Positions 50,188 to 59,016 of a stretch of DNA of 64,000 nucleotides are shown here, in pieces (within the stretch, counting starts at the first letter, position 1; every line of letters begins with the position of its first letter). Source of the stretch: Brachybacterium kimchii. Lineage in GTDB: Bacteria > Actinomycetota > Actinomycetes > Actinomycetales > Dermabacteraceae. Location of the stretch: assembly GCF_023373525.1 (NCBI RefSeq), contig NZ_CP097218.1:3658001-3722000 (forward strand), given 5' to 3'. A program made the position numbers and the translations under genes. The notes under the pieces are model-generated. The model searched no databases and was not told the DNA's origin. It saw nothing but the letters and a program-made list of their open reading frames with translations.

Positions 50188-51602
50188 CCGACAACCGCAT
50201 TCCTGCCGCCCGGATCGCCGGGCGAATCGTCGAGGGCGGTGACGTCCACGACGTGATCGATCCTTCGACCGGCGCGGCGATCGCCAGCGTCGGATGGACG
50301 GGCGCCGCCGACGTCGAGAAGGCAGTCAGCGCCGGCGCGCAGGCCTTCCAGCTCTGGTCCGCGACCGCGGCCCGTGAGCGTGCCGCAGCGCTGCGTGCCA
50401 TCGCCTCCGATCTGCGTGCACAGACGACGGACATCGCTCCCTTGCTCGCAGCCGAGTCGGGAAAGCTCCTCGGCGAGGCGGAGGGTGAGGTCGAGTTCTC
50501 CGCCAAGTACTTCGACTGGTTCGCCGACGCTGCTGTGATCGCAGAGGAGGAGACGGGGCGCACCACTGCGAACCGTCGTTTCCGGGTGCGTCGTCATCCC
50601 GTCGGTGTCGTCGCCGCGGTCGGAACATGGAACTTCCCCCTTTCGATTCCCGCCCGCAAGATCGCCGCCTCGATCGCGGCCGGCTGTCCGACGGTGCTCA
50701 AGCCGAGCGAACGGACGCCGATCTCAGCAGACGCACTCGTGCGGATCTGTGAGAGGCATCTGCCGCGAGGAGTCATCGGGCAGGTCATCGGCGAGGGGAT
50801 CGAGCTCACGAACGCCCTCATCGATGATCCCCGCGTGGCTGCTGTGACCTTCACGGGCTCCACGCCGATCGGGAAGGTGATCGCCGAGCGCGCTGCACGC
50901 ACACTGACCCGTGCATGCCTGGAGCTCGGTGGCAGGGCACCCTTCATCGTGCGTGAAGACGCTGACGTGGCCGACGCCGTGGAGCACCTGATGGTCGCGA
51001 AACTGCGCAACAACGGGGAGTCGTGCATCGCGGCGAACACGCTGTTCGTGCACGCCTCGCTCGCCGAAGAATTCCGAGATGCTCTCGCTGCACGCCTTGC
51101 CGGAGTGCGCCCTGGGCGCCAGGAGGAACCCGACGCCGACTTCGGCCCCCTCATCGACACGAGAGCGGTGGAGAGGCTGCGTGCGCTCGTGGCGCAGGCG
51201 GAGCGCGCAGGGAAACGAGTGGTCCGAGGTCCGGAGGGCCCCGATTCCGGGGCCTTCATGCCTGCCGTCCTGGTCGAGGATGCGCGGGACTCCGAGCTGT
51301 ATGCCCAGGAGATCTTCGGGCCCGTCCTCGCCATGGACATCTATGAGGACGAGGACGCCCTCGTCAGTGAGATTAACGGATGGGGCGTCGGGCTCGCTGG
51401 TTACGTGTGCGGGCGTGACATCGCCGCAGCGCAGGAACTCGCCGAGCGACTCCGCATCGGCATCGTCGGCATCAACAACGGTGCCCCGAACACTCCCGAG
51501 GTCCCCTTCGGCGGGTTCGGCGACTCGGGCGTCGGGCGTGAGGGCGGATTAGTCGGCTACGACGAGTTCACCGAACTGCAGACCATCTCGGCGGCGCGCT
51601 GA
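50184..51602 (+). CDS. Aldehyde dehydrogenase (succinate/ketoglutarate semialdehyde type)
   Basis: A 472-residue NAD(P)-dependent enzyme with TWNFP at the Asn site, FTGSTPIGK for the cofactor, Glu247 in LELGGRAP and catalytic Cys281 in NNGESCIAANT, then PEVPFGGFGDSGVGREGG. Length and motifs place it with succinate-semialdehyde dehydrogenases; in the operon it may oxidise a semialdehyde formed from the 2-keto-3-deoxy acid. Overlaps the enolase-superfamily gene by 4 bp. A rare TTA leucine codon occurs at 51549. Confidence 0.9.
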   Translation: MTDNRIPAARIAGRIVEGGDVHDVIDPSTGAAIASVGWTGAADVEKAVSAGAQAFQLWSATAARERAAALRAIASDLRAQTTDIAPLLAAESGKLLGEAEGEVEFSAKYFDWFADAAVIAEEETGRTTANRRFRVRRHPVGVVAAVGTWNFPLSIPARKIAASIAAGCPTVLKPSERTPISADALVRICERHLPRGVIGQVIGEGIELTNALIDDPRVAAVTFTGSTPIGKVIAERAARTLTRACLELGGRAPFIVREDADVADAVEHLMVAKLRNNGESCIAANTLFVHASLAEEFRDALAARLAGVRPGRQEEPDADFGPLIDTRAVERLRALVAQAERAGKRVVRGPEGPDSGAFMPAVLVEDARDSELYAQEIFGPVLAMDIYEDEDALVSEINGWGVGLAGYVCGRDIAAAQELAERLRIGIVGINNGAPNTPEVPFGGFGDSGVGREGGLVGYDEFTELQTISAAR

Positions 51603-51628
51603 GCACACCTTTCAGGAGAGGGACCACC

Positions 51629-53035
51629 ATGGACAGAGTCGTCCTGCGCACGAAGCGCGATGTGATCACGTTCGTCAACGACCACCCGACCGGAAGCTCG
51701 CGCGGAAGGATCATCGCTCTCATTGCGCTGGGGTCGATATTCATCGACGCCTACGACTTCACGTCCCTCGCCATCGGGCTGGACACCATGAAGGCGGAGC
51801 TGAACCCAACTCCCTTCCAGGTGGGCACCACCACCTCCGCCATGGCGGTGGGCGCCCTGCTGGGGGCGATCTTCGGGGGATACCTCGTCGACAAGCTGGG
51901 CAGGTACAAGCTGCTCATCCTCGATCTGGTGCTCTTCGTGGTGGCCGCGCTCGGTTCGGCCCTGTCACCCTCGATCGGGATTCTGATCCTCTGGCGTTTC
52001 CTGCTCGGGGTGGGCGTCGGCCTCGACATGCCGGCCGCGCTGAGCCTGGTCGCAGAATTCACGCGCAACAAGGACAAGGGAAAGTTCGTCAACCTCTGGC
52101 AGCCCATGTGGTACCTCGCGACCATTACGTCGGCGGCCTTCGTGCTGCCCCTGGTGTTCCTCGGAATGGGGGATCACATGTGGCGTTGGGCCGTGGGTTT
52201 CGGCGCGGTGCCGGCCTTGATCGTGCTCGCCCTGCGATTCCTCTTCGCCGACGAGAGCCCCATGTGGGCGGCGCACAATCTCGGCATGGGCGAGGCAGTG
52301 AAGATCCTGCGCAAGAACTTCCCCGGTACCGAGTTCGAAATCGAGGAGGGCGAGGAGGAGAAGGAAGCCGACACACGCCTCGGGCGCATATTCGAGAGCG
52401 GATACAGAGTGCGCTCCCTCGTCGTCGCCGTGGTGAGCGGCTTCCAAGCGGTCCAGTACTTCGCGGTGGGGTTCTACCTGCCCGTCATCGTCGGCCTCAT
52501 CTTCGGACTCGATGTCACGTCAATCGTGCTCGGTACGATCCTGCTGAATCTCTTCGGGCTGGTGGGTGGAGGGATCCAACCGTTCCTCACCCACCGCTAT
52601 GGAGGGCGCGCCCTCACCCTCATCGGCTGCGCCATCTGCGTGGTCGCACTCATCGCAGTGGGTATGGTCGACGTCGCATCGGCCCCGTATCTCGCGGCCA
52701 TGCTCGTCGGGGCGTTCATCTTCGGCCACTCCTTCGGACCCGGGTCCCAGGGGAAGACGATGGCGACGCTCTCGTACCCGACCGATCTGCGCGGCACAGG
52801 AACCGGGTGGGCGGAAGCATGCAGCCGCGTCGGATCGATCGGCGGGTTCTACGTCTTCCCGCTGGTGGTCGCGGCCGTGGGGCTCTCGCACACCATGATC
52901 ATCCTGGCCGTCGTTCCACTGATCATTTTCATCACTGTGCTCGTGGCCCGATGGGACCCGAAGGACGTGGACATCGAGGGCGGTTCGATCCGTCCCGTGC
53001 GCGTCGAGAAGGGGAAGCAGGTCCTGCCTCGGTGA
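51629..53035 (+). CDS. MFS transporter, sugar/carboxylate porter
   Basis: A 468-residue twelve-helix transporter. IDAYDFTSLAIGL in helix 1, GGYLVDKLGRYK (motif A), and DLRGTGTGWAEACSRVGSIGG in helix 10 are seen. The central loop is highly acidic (EFEIEEGEEEKEAD). Last gene of the GntR operon, 26 bp after the aldehyde dehydrogenase with AGGAGAGGG before the ATG. It should import the sugar acid used by the operon. Confidence 0.88.
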   Translation: MDRVVLRTKRDVITFVNDHPTGSSRGRIIALIALGSIFIDAYDFTSLAIGLDTMKAELNPTPFQVGTTTSAMAVGALLGAIFGGYLVDKLGRYKLLILDLVLFVVAALGSALSPSIGILILWRFLLGVGVGLDMPAALSLVAEFTRNKDKGKFVNLWQPMWYLATITSAAFVLPLVFLGMGDHMWRWAVGFGAVPALIVLALRFLFADESPMWAAHNLGMGEAVKILRKNFPGTEFEIEEGEEEKEADTRLGRIFESGYRVRSLVVAVVSGFQAVQYFAVGFYLPVIVGLIFGLDVTSIVLGTILLNLFGLVGGGIQPFLTHRYGGRALTLIGCAICVVALIAVGMVDVASAPYLAAMLVGAFIFGHSFGPGSQGKTMATLSYPTDLRGTGTGWAEACSRVGSIGGFYVFPLVVAAVGLSHTMIILAVVPLIIFITVLVARWDPKDVDIEGGSIRPVRVEKGKQVLPR

Positions 53036-53174
53036 GTTCGCCTCTGCGGATGTGCAGTGCGGTGAACTTCGACGATGGTGTTCCTCGAGTGGACTCCGTG
53101 CCACGCACAACGGGTGGCCCGGGGTGCCGTCGTGGATGCGTGGGAGTGCAACGTGCGGCGTGCGAAGCAGCCCC

Positions 53175-54455
53175 TTACCCCAGATACAGCTGGCCCGGTG
53201 CGTCGAACATGGTCTCCGCCATCGCCAGGGACGCGGCGCCGACGGCGCCGACGTGGCCTCCGATCGCGGTTCCCCGCACATCGACCGCGTGGTCGTTCTT
53301 CGCCACGTAGTGCTCGTTCACCAGGCTTGGAGCGATCCGCAGGCAGGCGGCCTCGAATGCCGGCCACTGCGGACCGCCGAACACGATGCTGTCCAGGTCC
53401 AGCAGGTTGGCCAGCTGCATGCCGACCCGAGCGAAGCCGCGCGCGGCGTCCTCGAGGATCTTCCGGGCCACGGGGTCGCCGCGATGCTCCGAGCGCTCCG
53501 CGAGTCGGGACAGTGCGGCTTCCACGGAGCGTGCGTCGTCGAGTTCGGTCCCCTTCTCCAGGGCGCCCTGCTCCACCGCGGTCCCCACGATCCGTGACGG
53601 GAGAGAGGAGACAGCCACGCAGCCGCGGCCCCCGCATTCGCACGGCGGCCCATCCGGGTCCGCGGTGAGGTGTCCGATATTGCCCAGATGGGAGAGGCGT
53701 CCGGCAGCGTTCCCTGCTCCGCGCAGCGGCTGTCCGTCCAGCACGATCCCGGCTGACACGCCGCTCCCCAGGTAGAGGAAGGCCAGATTCTCCGCATCGC
53801 GCGGTGTTCGCCAGATCTCGCCGATCGCTGCGGCGGTGCTGTCCTTCTCGACCACCACCGGCAGGCGCTGGCGCCGCGCGATCTCCTCGCGGAGCTCGAC
53901 CGTCCCCCACCCAGGAAGCAGGGGAGGGCCGACGACCGATCCGTGCTCGACGTCGAGCGGACCAGGGGTCGCCACACCGAGTCCGGCGACCTCCTCATGC
54001 GGGACCGCGGCCTCCTCGAGCAGAGCTCGCACCTGCTCGTCGACCAATTCGAGCACGTGCTCGGGCCCAGGTGCCTGCGGTGTGGGCACGGTCAGCGCAT
54101 GGACGTCATCGCCGGTGAGGTCGAGCAGCACCAGGGAGAGGCTCGCCGGATCGATGTGGAGTCCGATCGAGTACCGGCCGGTGGGAACGACCTCGTAGAC
54201 GATGCGTGGAGCGCCCATCCCTGAGCGCACGCGCCCTGACTCCCGGATCAGTCCCGCAGTCACCAGGCGCTGGCAGATGTTCGAGAGCGTCTGCGGTGTC
54301 AGTCCCGTGCGCTGCACGAGCTCGCTGCGACTGGTGCCGGGAGAGCGTCGGATCAGGTCGAGGACCAGGACCTGGTTGTACCCGGCGACGCGGGGAAGGT
54401 TCGTCCCGCGGCGCCCCGGTCGCTCCATCGCCGGCTGCGGGTACTGCATTGCCAT
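53175..54455 (-). CDS. ROK-family transcriptional regulator (NagC/XylR type)
   Basis: A 426-residue repressor with an N-terminal winged HTH (SRSELVQRTGLTPQTLSNICQRLVTAG, about 42-68) and a ROK domain. The zinc motif GHLTADPDGPPCECGGRGCV is intact, and VEKDSTAAAIGE and LYLGSGVSAGIVLDG correspond to the sugar-kinase fold. There is no ribosome binding site; the -10 box TACCAT (54467-54462) ends 6 nt before ATG 54455, so the mRNA is probably leaderless. Divergent from cassette 3 with a shared palindrome, so it should regulate it and itself. Confidence 0.9.
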   Translation of the reverse strand: MAMQYPQPAMERPGRRGTNLPRVAGYNQVLVLDLIRRSPGTSRSELVQRTGLTPQTLSNICQRLVTAGLIRESGRVRSGMGAPRIVYEVVPTGRYSIGLHIDPASLSLVLLDLTGDDVHALTVPTPQAPGPEHVLELVDEQVRALLEEAAVPHEEVAGLGVATPGPLDVEHGSVVGPPLLPGWGTVELREEIARRQRLPVVVEKDSTAAAIGEIWRTPRDAENLAFLYLGSGVSAGIVLDGQPLRGAGNAAGRLSHLGNIGHLTADPDGPPCECGGRGCVAVSSLPSRIVGTAVEQGALEKGTELDDARSVEAALSRLAERSEHRGDPVARKILEDAARGFARVGMQLANLLDLDSIVFGGPQWPAFEAACLRIAPSLVNEHYVAKNDHAVDVRGTAIGGHVGAVGAASLAMAETMFDAPGQLYLG

Positions 54456-54461
54456 GGGCCG

Positions 54462-54490
54462 ATGGTACGTCGGCCGTTGACTTATTCAAA
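54462..54490 (-). promoter_or_regulatory. Leaderless promoter of ROK regulator
   Basis: On the minus strand: TTTGAA (54490-54485), 17-bp spacer, TACCAT (54467-54462), 6 nt, ATG 54455. Confidence 0.55.
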
Positions 54491-54505
54491 TTGATCATGT
54501 CTACT
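54477..54505 (+). promoter_or_regulatory. Promoter of sulfatase cassette 3
   Basis: TTGACT (54477-54482), 17-bp spacer, TCTACT (54500-54505). Back-to-back with and overlapping the ROK promoter; leader of about 40 nt to ATG 54553 containing AGGAGGAG. Confidence 0.58.
54486..54494. promoter_or_regulatory. Palindrome shared by both promoters (ROK operator)
   Basis: TCAA-A-TTGA overlaps the -35 box of the ROK promoter and lies in the spacer of the cassette 3 promoter. AT-rich sites of this kind are usual for NagC/Mlc-type regulators. Confidence 0.42.
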
Positions 54506-54552
54506 GGCGAATGCCGAGGCTCGACGTGGAGACCTCAGGAGGAGACCTGGTC

Positions 54553-55803
54553 ATGAGACGACGGACGATGCTGGCCGCCGGATTGGCGGCGCTCCCATTG
54601 GCCGGCTGCGCCGGCGGGAGAGGGGAAGGCCGACGCGTCTTCCGCCAGTTCGATCCTGCGGATCAGGCGACAGGACTCGCGAAGGCGGTCAAGGCATGGA
54701 ACGCAGAGCATCCGGATTACACCGTCACCATGGAGACGCTGTCGCCGAACAATCCGCAGCAGTTCGCGCGCGAGGCCAATGCCGGTTCGGGCCCTGACAT
54801 CGCTCAGCTGGCGTTCACCGATGTGTCCTTCATGGCGGAGCCCCGCATCCTCACGCCGCTCGATCGGCTCATGTCCAGCGAGCCGGCGGAAGGACAGGAA
54901 GATCTCCTGGCCACAGACATGACGACGTACGACCGCCAGACCTGGGCGATCCCCTGGACCGCGGACACGATGGCTCTCGTCTACAGGCCCGATGTGCTGG
55001 AGAAGGCGGGAGTGGCAGACACTCCCGAGGACTGGGAGGAACTGGCGGAGGTCTCAGCGCGCATCACCAAGGACTCCGGGGGCGATGTCAGTGGTTTCGT
55101 GTTCCCGGCGGCCGCCCAGTACTCGAGCGCCCAGTGGTTCCCCATCAACTATTACCTCTGGGCACACGGCTCCCAACTGATCAGGGCCGACGGAGAATCG
55201 TGGGAGGTGGCAGTCGACGAGCAGCAGCTCACCGACGCGATGACCTACTTCAACACCTTCTTCACCGAGCGCATCACTCCGGCGGCGATGCAGGCGGTCA
55301 CCGATTACGGCGACCCGAGCATCGTAGGCGCTCTCGGCGAGGGCAGCTGCGCGATGACGTTCATGCCGCCGACGGCATTCCGTGCCGCACGGGAGAGCAT
55401 CGACGCCGAGCTGATGACGGCCCCCATGCCGTGCGGCCTCGTCGACGGCGCGACACATCTCGGCGGCCGAGCGCTCGGCATCAACGCGAACTGCGAGGAG
55501 CCGGAAGCGGCCTGGGCGTTCGTCTCCCACCTGCTGACCCCGGAGACCTTCGAGCTGTACCCGCAGTACCCGGCGTCGGCCGCGACCCTCGATCGGGTGG
55601 ACGTGGACCCGTCGGAGCGAGGATTCACGAAGCAGCTCCCGCACTCCGAATCCTTCGCCCGCTACGCGGACGCGCCGATCACGATCGCTTCGCTCCAAGA
55701 ACAGGTGAACCAGCAGTTCTCCGCCGTCTACTCCGGTCAATCGGAGCCCGAGGACGCGTCGCACAAGCTCCTCGACGCCCTCGCCCGCGGGCTCGAGGAG
55801 TGA
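54553..55803 (+). CDS. Sugar-binding lipoprotein of ABC importer (cassette 3)
   Basis: A 416-residue solute-binding protein. Signal peptide MRRRTMLAAGLAALPLAGCAGG with lipobox LAGC (Cys19). The start at 54553 gives this signal directly; AGGAGG lies upstream at somewhat long spacing. First gene of cassette 3, controlled by the promoter at 54477-54505 and probably by the ROK protein. Confidence 0.88.
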   Translation: MRRRTMLAAGLAALPLAGCAGGRGEGRRVFRQFDPADQATGLAKAVKAWNAEHPDYTVTMETLSPNNPQQFAREANAGSGPDIAQLAFTDVSFMAEPRILTPLDRLMSSEPAEGQEDLLATDMTTYDRQTWAIPWTADTMALVYRPDVLEKAGVADTPEDWEELAEVSARITKDSGGDVSGFVFPAAAQYSSAQWFPINYYLWAHGSQLIRADGESWEVAVDEQQLTDAMTYFNTFFTERITPAAMQAVTDYGDPSIVGALGEGSCAMTFMPPTAFRAARESIDAELMTAPMPCGLVDGATHLGGRALGINANCEEPEAAWAFVSHLLTPETFELYPQYPASAATLDRVDVDPSERGFTKQLPHSESFARYADAPITIASLQEQVNQQFSAVYSGQSEPEDASHKLLDALARGLEE

Positions 55804-55808
55804 TCGAC

Positions 55809-56714
55809 GTGATCGCATCCCGCCTCCGCTCGGCGCAGCCGTACCTGCTCAGTGCCCCCGCTCTGCTCGTGATCGGACTGCTGTTCCTCATCCCGTCCGT
55901 CTACAACGTGGTCCTCGCCTTCCAGCACCTCACGCCCTACCAGTCGCCGGGCGAGGCCGAAGCTGCGGGCCTCGAGAACTTCACCGACCTGTGGAGCAGC
56001 GGAGACCTGCCGCACGCCGCACTCAACACCGTTCTCTGGCTGACAGCGGCGACCGTGGTCCTGCGCCTCGGCATCGGGCTGGGGCTGGCCCTCGCTCTGG
56101 AGTCCCCGATCCTGAGGCGGTGGCGGCTCCGCGGCGTCTCCCGCACGATCATCCTCATCCCGTGGATGGTCCCCCAGGTCGTCGCGATCGCAGCGTGGCG
56201 GTGGATCCTCGACGGGAGCACGGGCGTGCTGAACCAGGCGCTCACCGGGCTCGGGCTCATCGATCAGGGCGTCCCCTTCCTCGCGCAGACCAGCACCGTG
56301 TGGTGGTCGATCATCGCGATCATCGTCTGGCGCGAGCTCCCGTTCGTGGTCATGGTGCTCGTGGCCGGACTGCAATCGATCCCGGCGGAGCAGTACGAGG
56401 CCGCCGCGGTCGATGGCGCTGGTCGATGGGCGTCCTGGCGCAGCGTCACCGTTCCGCACCTGCGTCCCGTGCTGACCGTCGTGGTGCTGGTGACCGTGAT
56501 CCAGACCTTCAACAATTTCGTGTACGTCTGGCTCACCACGGGCGGCGGACCGGGGAATGCGACCGCCGTGCTGGCCACCGAGCTGTACAGCGCCGCGTTC
56601 TTCGACAACGACCTCGGCGCGGGCGCGGCGATCGGATTGCTGATGACGGCGATCATGGCGATCTTCGCCGTCGTCTACCTGCGTGTCACCTCCACGAAGG
56701 GGGATTCCCGATGA
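55809..56714 (+). CDS. Carbohydrate ABC transporter permease, MalF type (cassette 3)
   Basis: A 301-residue CUT1 permease, six membrane segments, EAA loop QYEAAAVDGAGRWASWRSV. GTG 55809 is preferred: GAGGAG, which is the end of the binding-protein gene, stands 8 nt upstream. GTG 55800, overlapping the stop, has no spacing for a ribosome binding site. Confidence 0.87.
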   Translation: MIASRLRSAQPYLLSAPALLVIGLLFLIPSVYNVVLAFQHLTPYQSPGEAEAAGLENFTDLWSSGDLPHAALNTVLWLTAATVVLRLGIGLGLALALESPILRRWRLRGVSRTIILIPWMVPQVVAIAAWRWILDGSTGVLNQALTGLGLIDQGVPFLAQTSTVWWSIIAIIVWRELPFVVMVLVAGLQSIPAEQYEAAAVDGAGRWASWRSVTVPHLRPVLTVVVLVTVIQTFNNFVYVWLTTGGGPGNATAVLATELYSAAFFDNDLGAGAAIGLLMTAIMAIFAVVYLRVTSTKGDSR

Positions 56715-57610
56715 CGACGGCACGTTCCGACCGGATGACCGTGGCCCGGTCCCGGCCCGCACCACGGCGAGCATCGCGTGAGAACAGGCGTCCGCGGGAC
56801 CTCGTGTTCCTCGTGCCGTTCGCCGTCGTCCTCCTGGTGATCCTCTTCCCCGTGATCTGGATGCTCTACAGCTCTCTGCGCCCGGTGCAAGCCATCTCGC
56901 AGGGCATCACCTGGCGCAACGTCTTCTCGGGACTCAGCCTGGACTCGTACGCGCGCCTGTTCGAGCAGACGGGATTCGGGCGCTACCTGCCCAACAGCAT
57001 CATCGTGTGCGTCAGCGGGACCGTCATCACGGTGGCGATCGCGACGCTCGCCGGGTTCGCGCTCTCGCGCTTCGCGTTCCGGGGGAGGCCGGCCGTGATG
57101 CTGGTGCTGGTCGCCACGCAGCTGCTCCCCTTCGTCGTGCTGATCACCCCGGTCTACCTCCTCTTCGCCGAGCTGAGGCTGCTGAACTCCTTCGCCGGGC
57201 TGATCATCGTCTACGTCGCGATCACCACCCCGCTCGCCACGCTCCTCATGACCGGATTCCTGAACGCCGTGCCGCAGACGCTCGATGAGGCGGCGAGGAT
57301 CGACGGGGCCTCGACGCTCACGGTCATCGTGCGCGTGATCGCGCCGCTGGTCTGGCCCGGGATCGTCACGGTCGGGGTCACCACATTCATCGCCATGTGG
57401 GATGAGTTCCTGTTCGCGCAGGTGTTCCTGACCAGCGACTCCCTGAAGACCGTTCAGGTGGGCATCGCGGGGCTCTTCGGCGAGTACGGCACGGACTGGG
57501 GAGTCGTCATGGCCGCCTCCGTGGTCGCCGCTCTGCCCACCGTGGTCCTGTTCTCCCTGCTGCAGCGTCGGCTCGTCGCCGGCATGACCGCGGGAGCCGT
57601 GAAGGAGTGA
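56711..57610 (+). CDS. Carbohydrate ABC transporter permease, MalG type (cassette 3)
   Basis: A 299-residue CUT1 permease. EAA loop QTLDEAARIDGASTLTVIVRV, C-terminus GMTAGAVKE. ATG 56711 overlaps the preceding stop as ATGA, and its own 3' end carries the AAGGAG that serves the sulfatase. Confidence 0.9.
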   Translation: MTTARSDRMTVARSRPAPRRASRENRRPRDLVFLVPFAVVLLVILFPVIWMLYSSLRPVQAISQGITWRNVFSGLSLDSYARLFEQTGFGRYLPNSIIVCVSGTVITVAIATLAGFALSRFAFRGRPAVMLVLVATQLLPFVVLITPVYLLFAELRLLNSFAGLIIVYVAITTPLATLLMTGFLNAVPQTLDEAARIDGASTLTVIVRVIAPLVWPGIVTVGVTTFIAMWDEFLFAQVFLTSDSLKTVQVGIAGLFGEYGTDWGVVMAASVVAALPTVVLFSLLQRRLVAGMTAGAVKE

Positions 57611-57612
57611 AG

Positions 57613-58971
57613 ATGACAGAGCCGAGCCGCCCCAACATCGTGATCGTGTTCGCCGACGACCTCGGCTGGGGTGACCTCGGCTGCTTCGGGGCCGAGGACA
57701 TACCCACCCCGCACCTCGACGCCCTCTGCGCGGCCGGGGTCCGGCTTCCCCAGTGGTACGCGAACTCCCCGGTGTGCTCGCCCTCGCGGGCCGCGCTGAT
57801 GACCGGGCGATACCCCGCCCACGCCGGTGTGGAATCCATCCTCGGCGGCACCCGGCGCACGCCCGGGCTGCCCCATCAGCCCACCCTCGCCTCGCACCTG
57901 CGTGAGCGCGGGTATCGGACGGGCCTGTTCGGCAAGTGGCACCTGGGGGCCGACCCCGCCTACGCGCCCGCTCGTTTCGGGTTCGACGAGACCTTCGGCT
58001 TCCGCGCCGGCTGCGTCGACTACTACTCGCACATCTTCTACTGGGGAGACCACAACCCGGTGCACGACCTCTGGGACGGGGACGACGAGGTGTGGCGCAA
58101 CGGCGAGTACCTCACCACGGTCATCGGGGACCGCGCCGCAGAGTTCATCACTCGTACCGCGCCCGAATCGCCCTTCTTCTGCTACGTCCCCTTCAATGCG
58201 CCGCACTACCCGATGCACGCGCCCGACGAGCACATGCGGCGCGTCGATCACCTGCCTCCCGGGCGACGGGAGAGCGCGGCGATGATCGCCGCGATGGACG
58301 ATGCCGTCGGCGAGATCCTCGCGGCCCTCGATCGCAGCGGCGTCCGGGACGACACGATCGTGCTGTTCTCCTCCGACAACGGGCCCTCCCGCGAGAGCCG
58401 CAACTGGCTGGACGGCGAGGAGATCTCCTACACGGGCGGCTCCGCCGGCGGGCTCCGCGGCTCGAAGGGATCCGTGTTCGAAGGGGGGATCCGCGTGCCC
58501 GGCATCGTCTCCTGGCCCGCGCAGCTCCGCTCCGGCGCCGAGTACGACCAGGTGGGAACGATGATGGACCTGCTGCCGACGCTCCTGCACGCCGTGGACG
58601 GCGAGGAGCCGGAGCTGCCCGAGGTCGACGGGATCTCACTGCTCGATGCGCTGCGGGCCGAAGGTGGAATCGCGGGCGGAGGTGAGGGCGACGTCCCATC
58701 GGCGGGCGAGTCCGCCGAGCGTGCCGTCGTGTGGGAGTACCAGGGCCAGTACGCGGTGCGGCGAGGTCGCTTCAAGCTCGTCCACGATGCTCGCGAGGGC
58801 ATGGACCCGCCCGCTGCAGTGAGCGCTGCACTCTTCGACCTCGAGACCGACCCGCAGGAGTCGACGGACGTCTCCGGGCAGGCGCCCCGGATCGTGGCCG
58901 ACCTCGAACGCGTGCTCAGCAGCTATCAGGAGGCCGCCGTGCAGTGGGAGCAATCCCGCCGCGACGGCTGA
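57613..58971 (+). CDS. Sulfatase, type I formylglycine-dependent (cassette 3)
   Basis: A 452-residue sulfatase with CSPSR at 55-59 (Cys55 becomes formylglycine), metal ligands Asp15-Asp16 in VFADDLGWGD, GKWHLG and SSDNGPSRESRNWLDG. The ADDLGWGD N-terminus is that of the arylsulfatase A/galactosamine-6-sulfatase branch. No signal peptide, so likely cytoplasmic. AAGGAG overlaps the permease end and lies 5 nt before ATG 57613. Final gene of cassette 3. Confidence 0.91.
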   Translation: MTEPSRPNIVIVFADDLGWGDLGCFGAEDIPTPHLDALCAAGVRLPQWYANSPVCSPSRAALMTGRYPAHAGVESILGGTRRTPGLPHQPTLASHLRERGYRTGLFGKWHLGADPAYAPARFGFDETFGFRAGCVDYYSHIFYWGDHNPVHDLWDGDDEVWRNGEYLTTVIGDRAAEFITRTAPESPFFCYVPFNAPHYPMHAPDEHMRRVDHLPPGRRESAAMIAAMDDAVGEILAALDRSGVRDDTIVLFSSDNGPSRESRNWLDGEEISYTGGSAGGLRGSKGSVFEGGIRVPGIVSWPAQLRSGAEYDQVGTMMDLLPTLLHAVDGEEPELPEVDGISLLDALRAEGGIAGGGEGDVPSAGESAERAVVWEYQGQYAVRRGRFKLVHDAREGMDPPAAVSAALFDLETDPQESTDVSGQAPRIVADLERVLSSYQEAAVQWEQSRRDG

Positions 58972-59016
58972 GGGCGACACGCCTCCCGGGCCGCGCCCGC
59001 GTCCCGGGGCCTCTCC

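Noticed and set aside
53036..53174. Terminator between convergent MFS and ROK genes
   Set aside because: No hairpin of convincing length is visible in the 139-bp gap.
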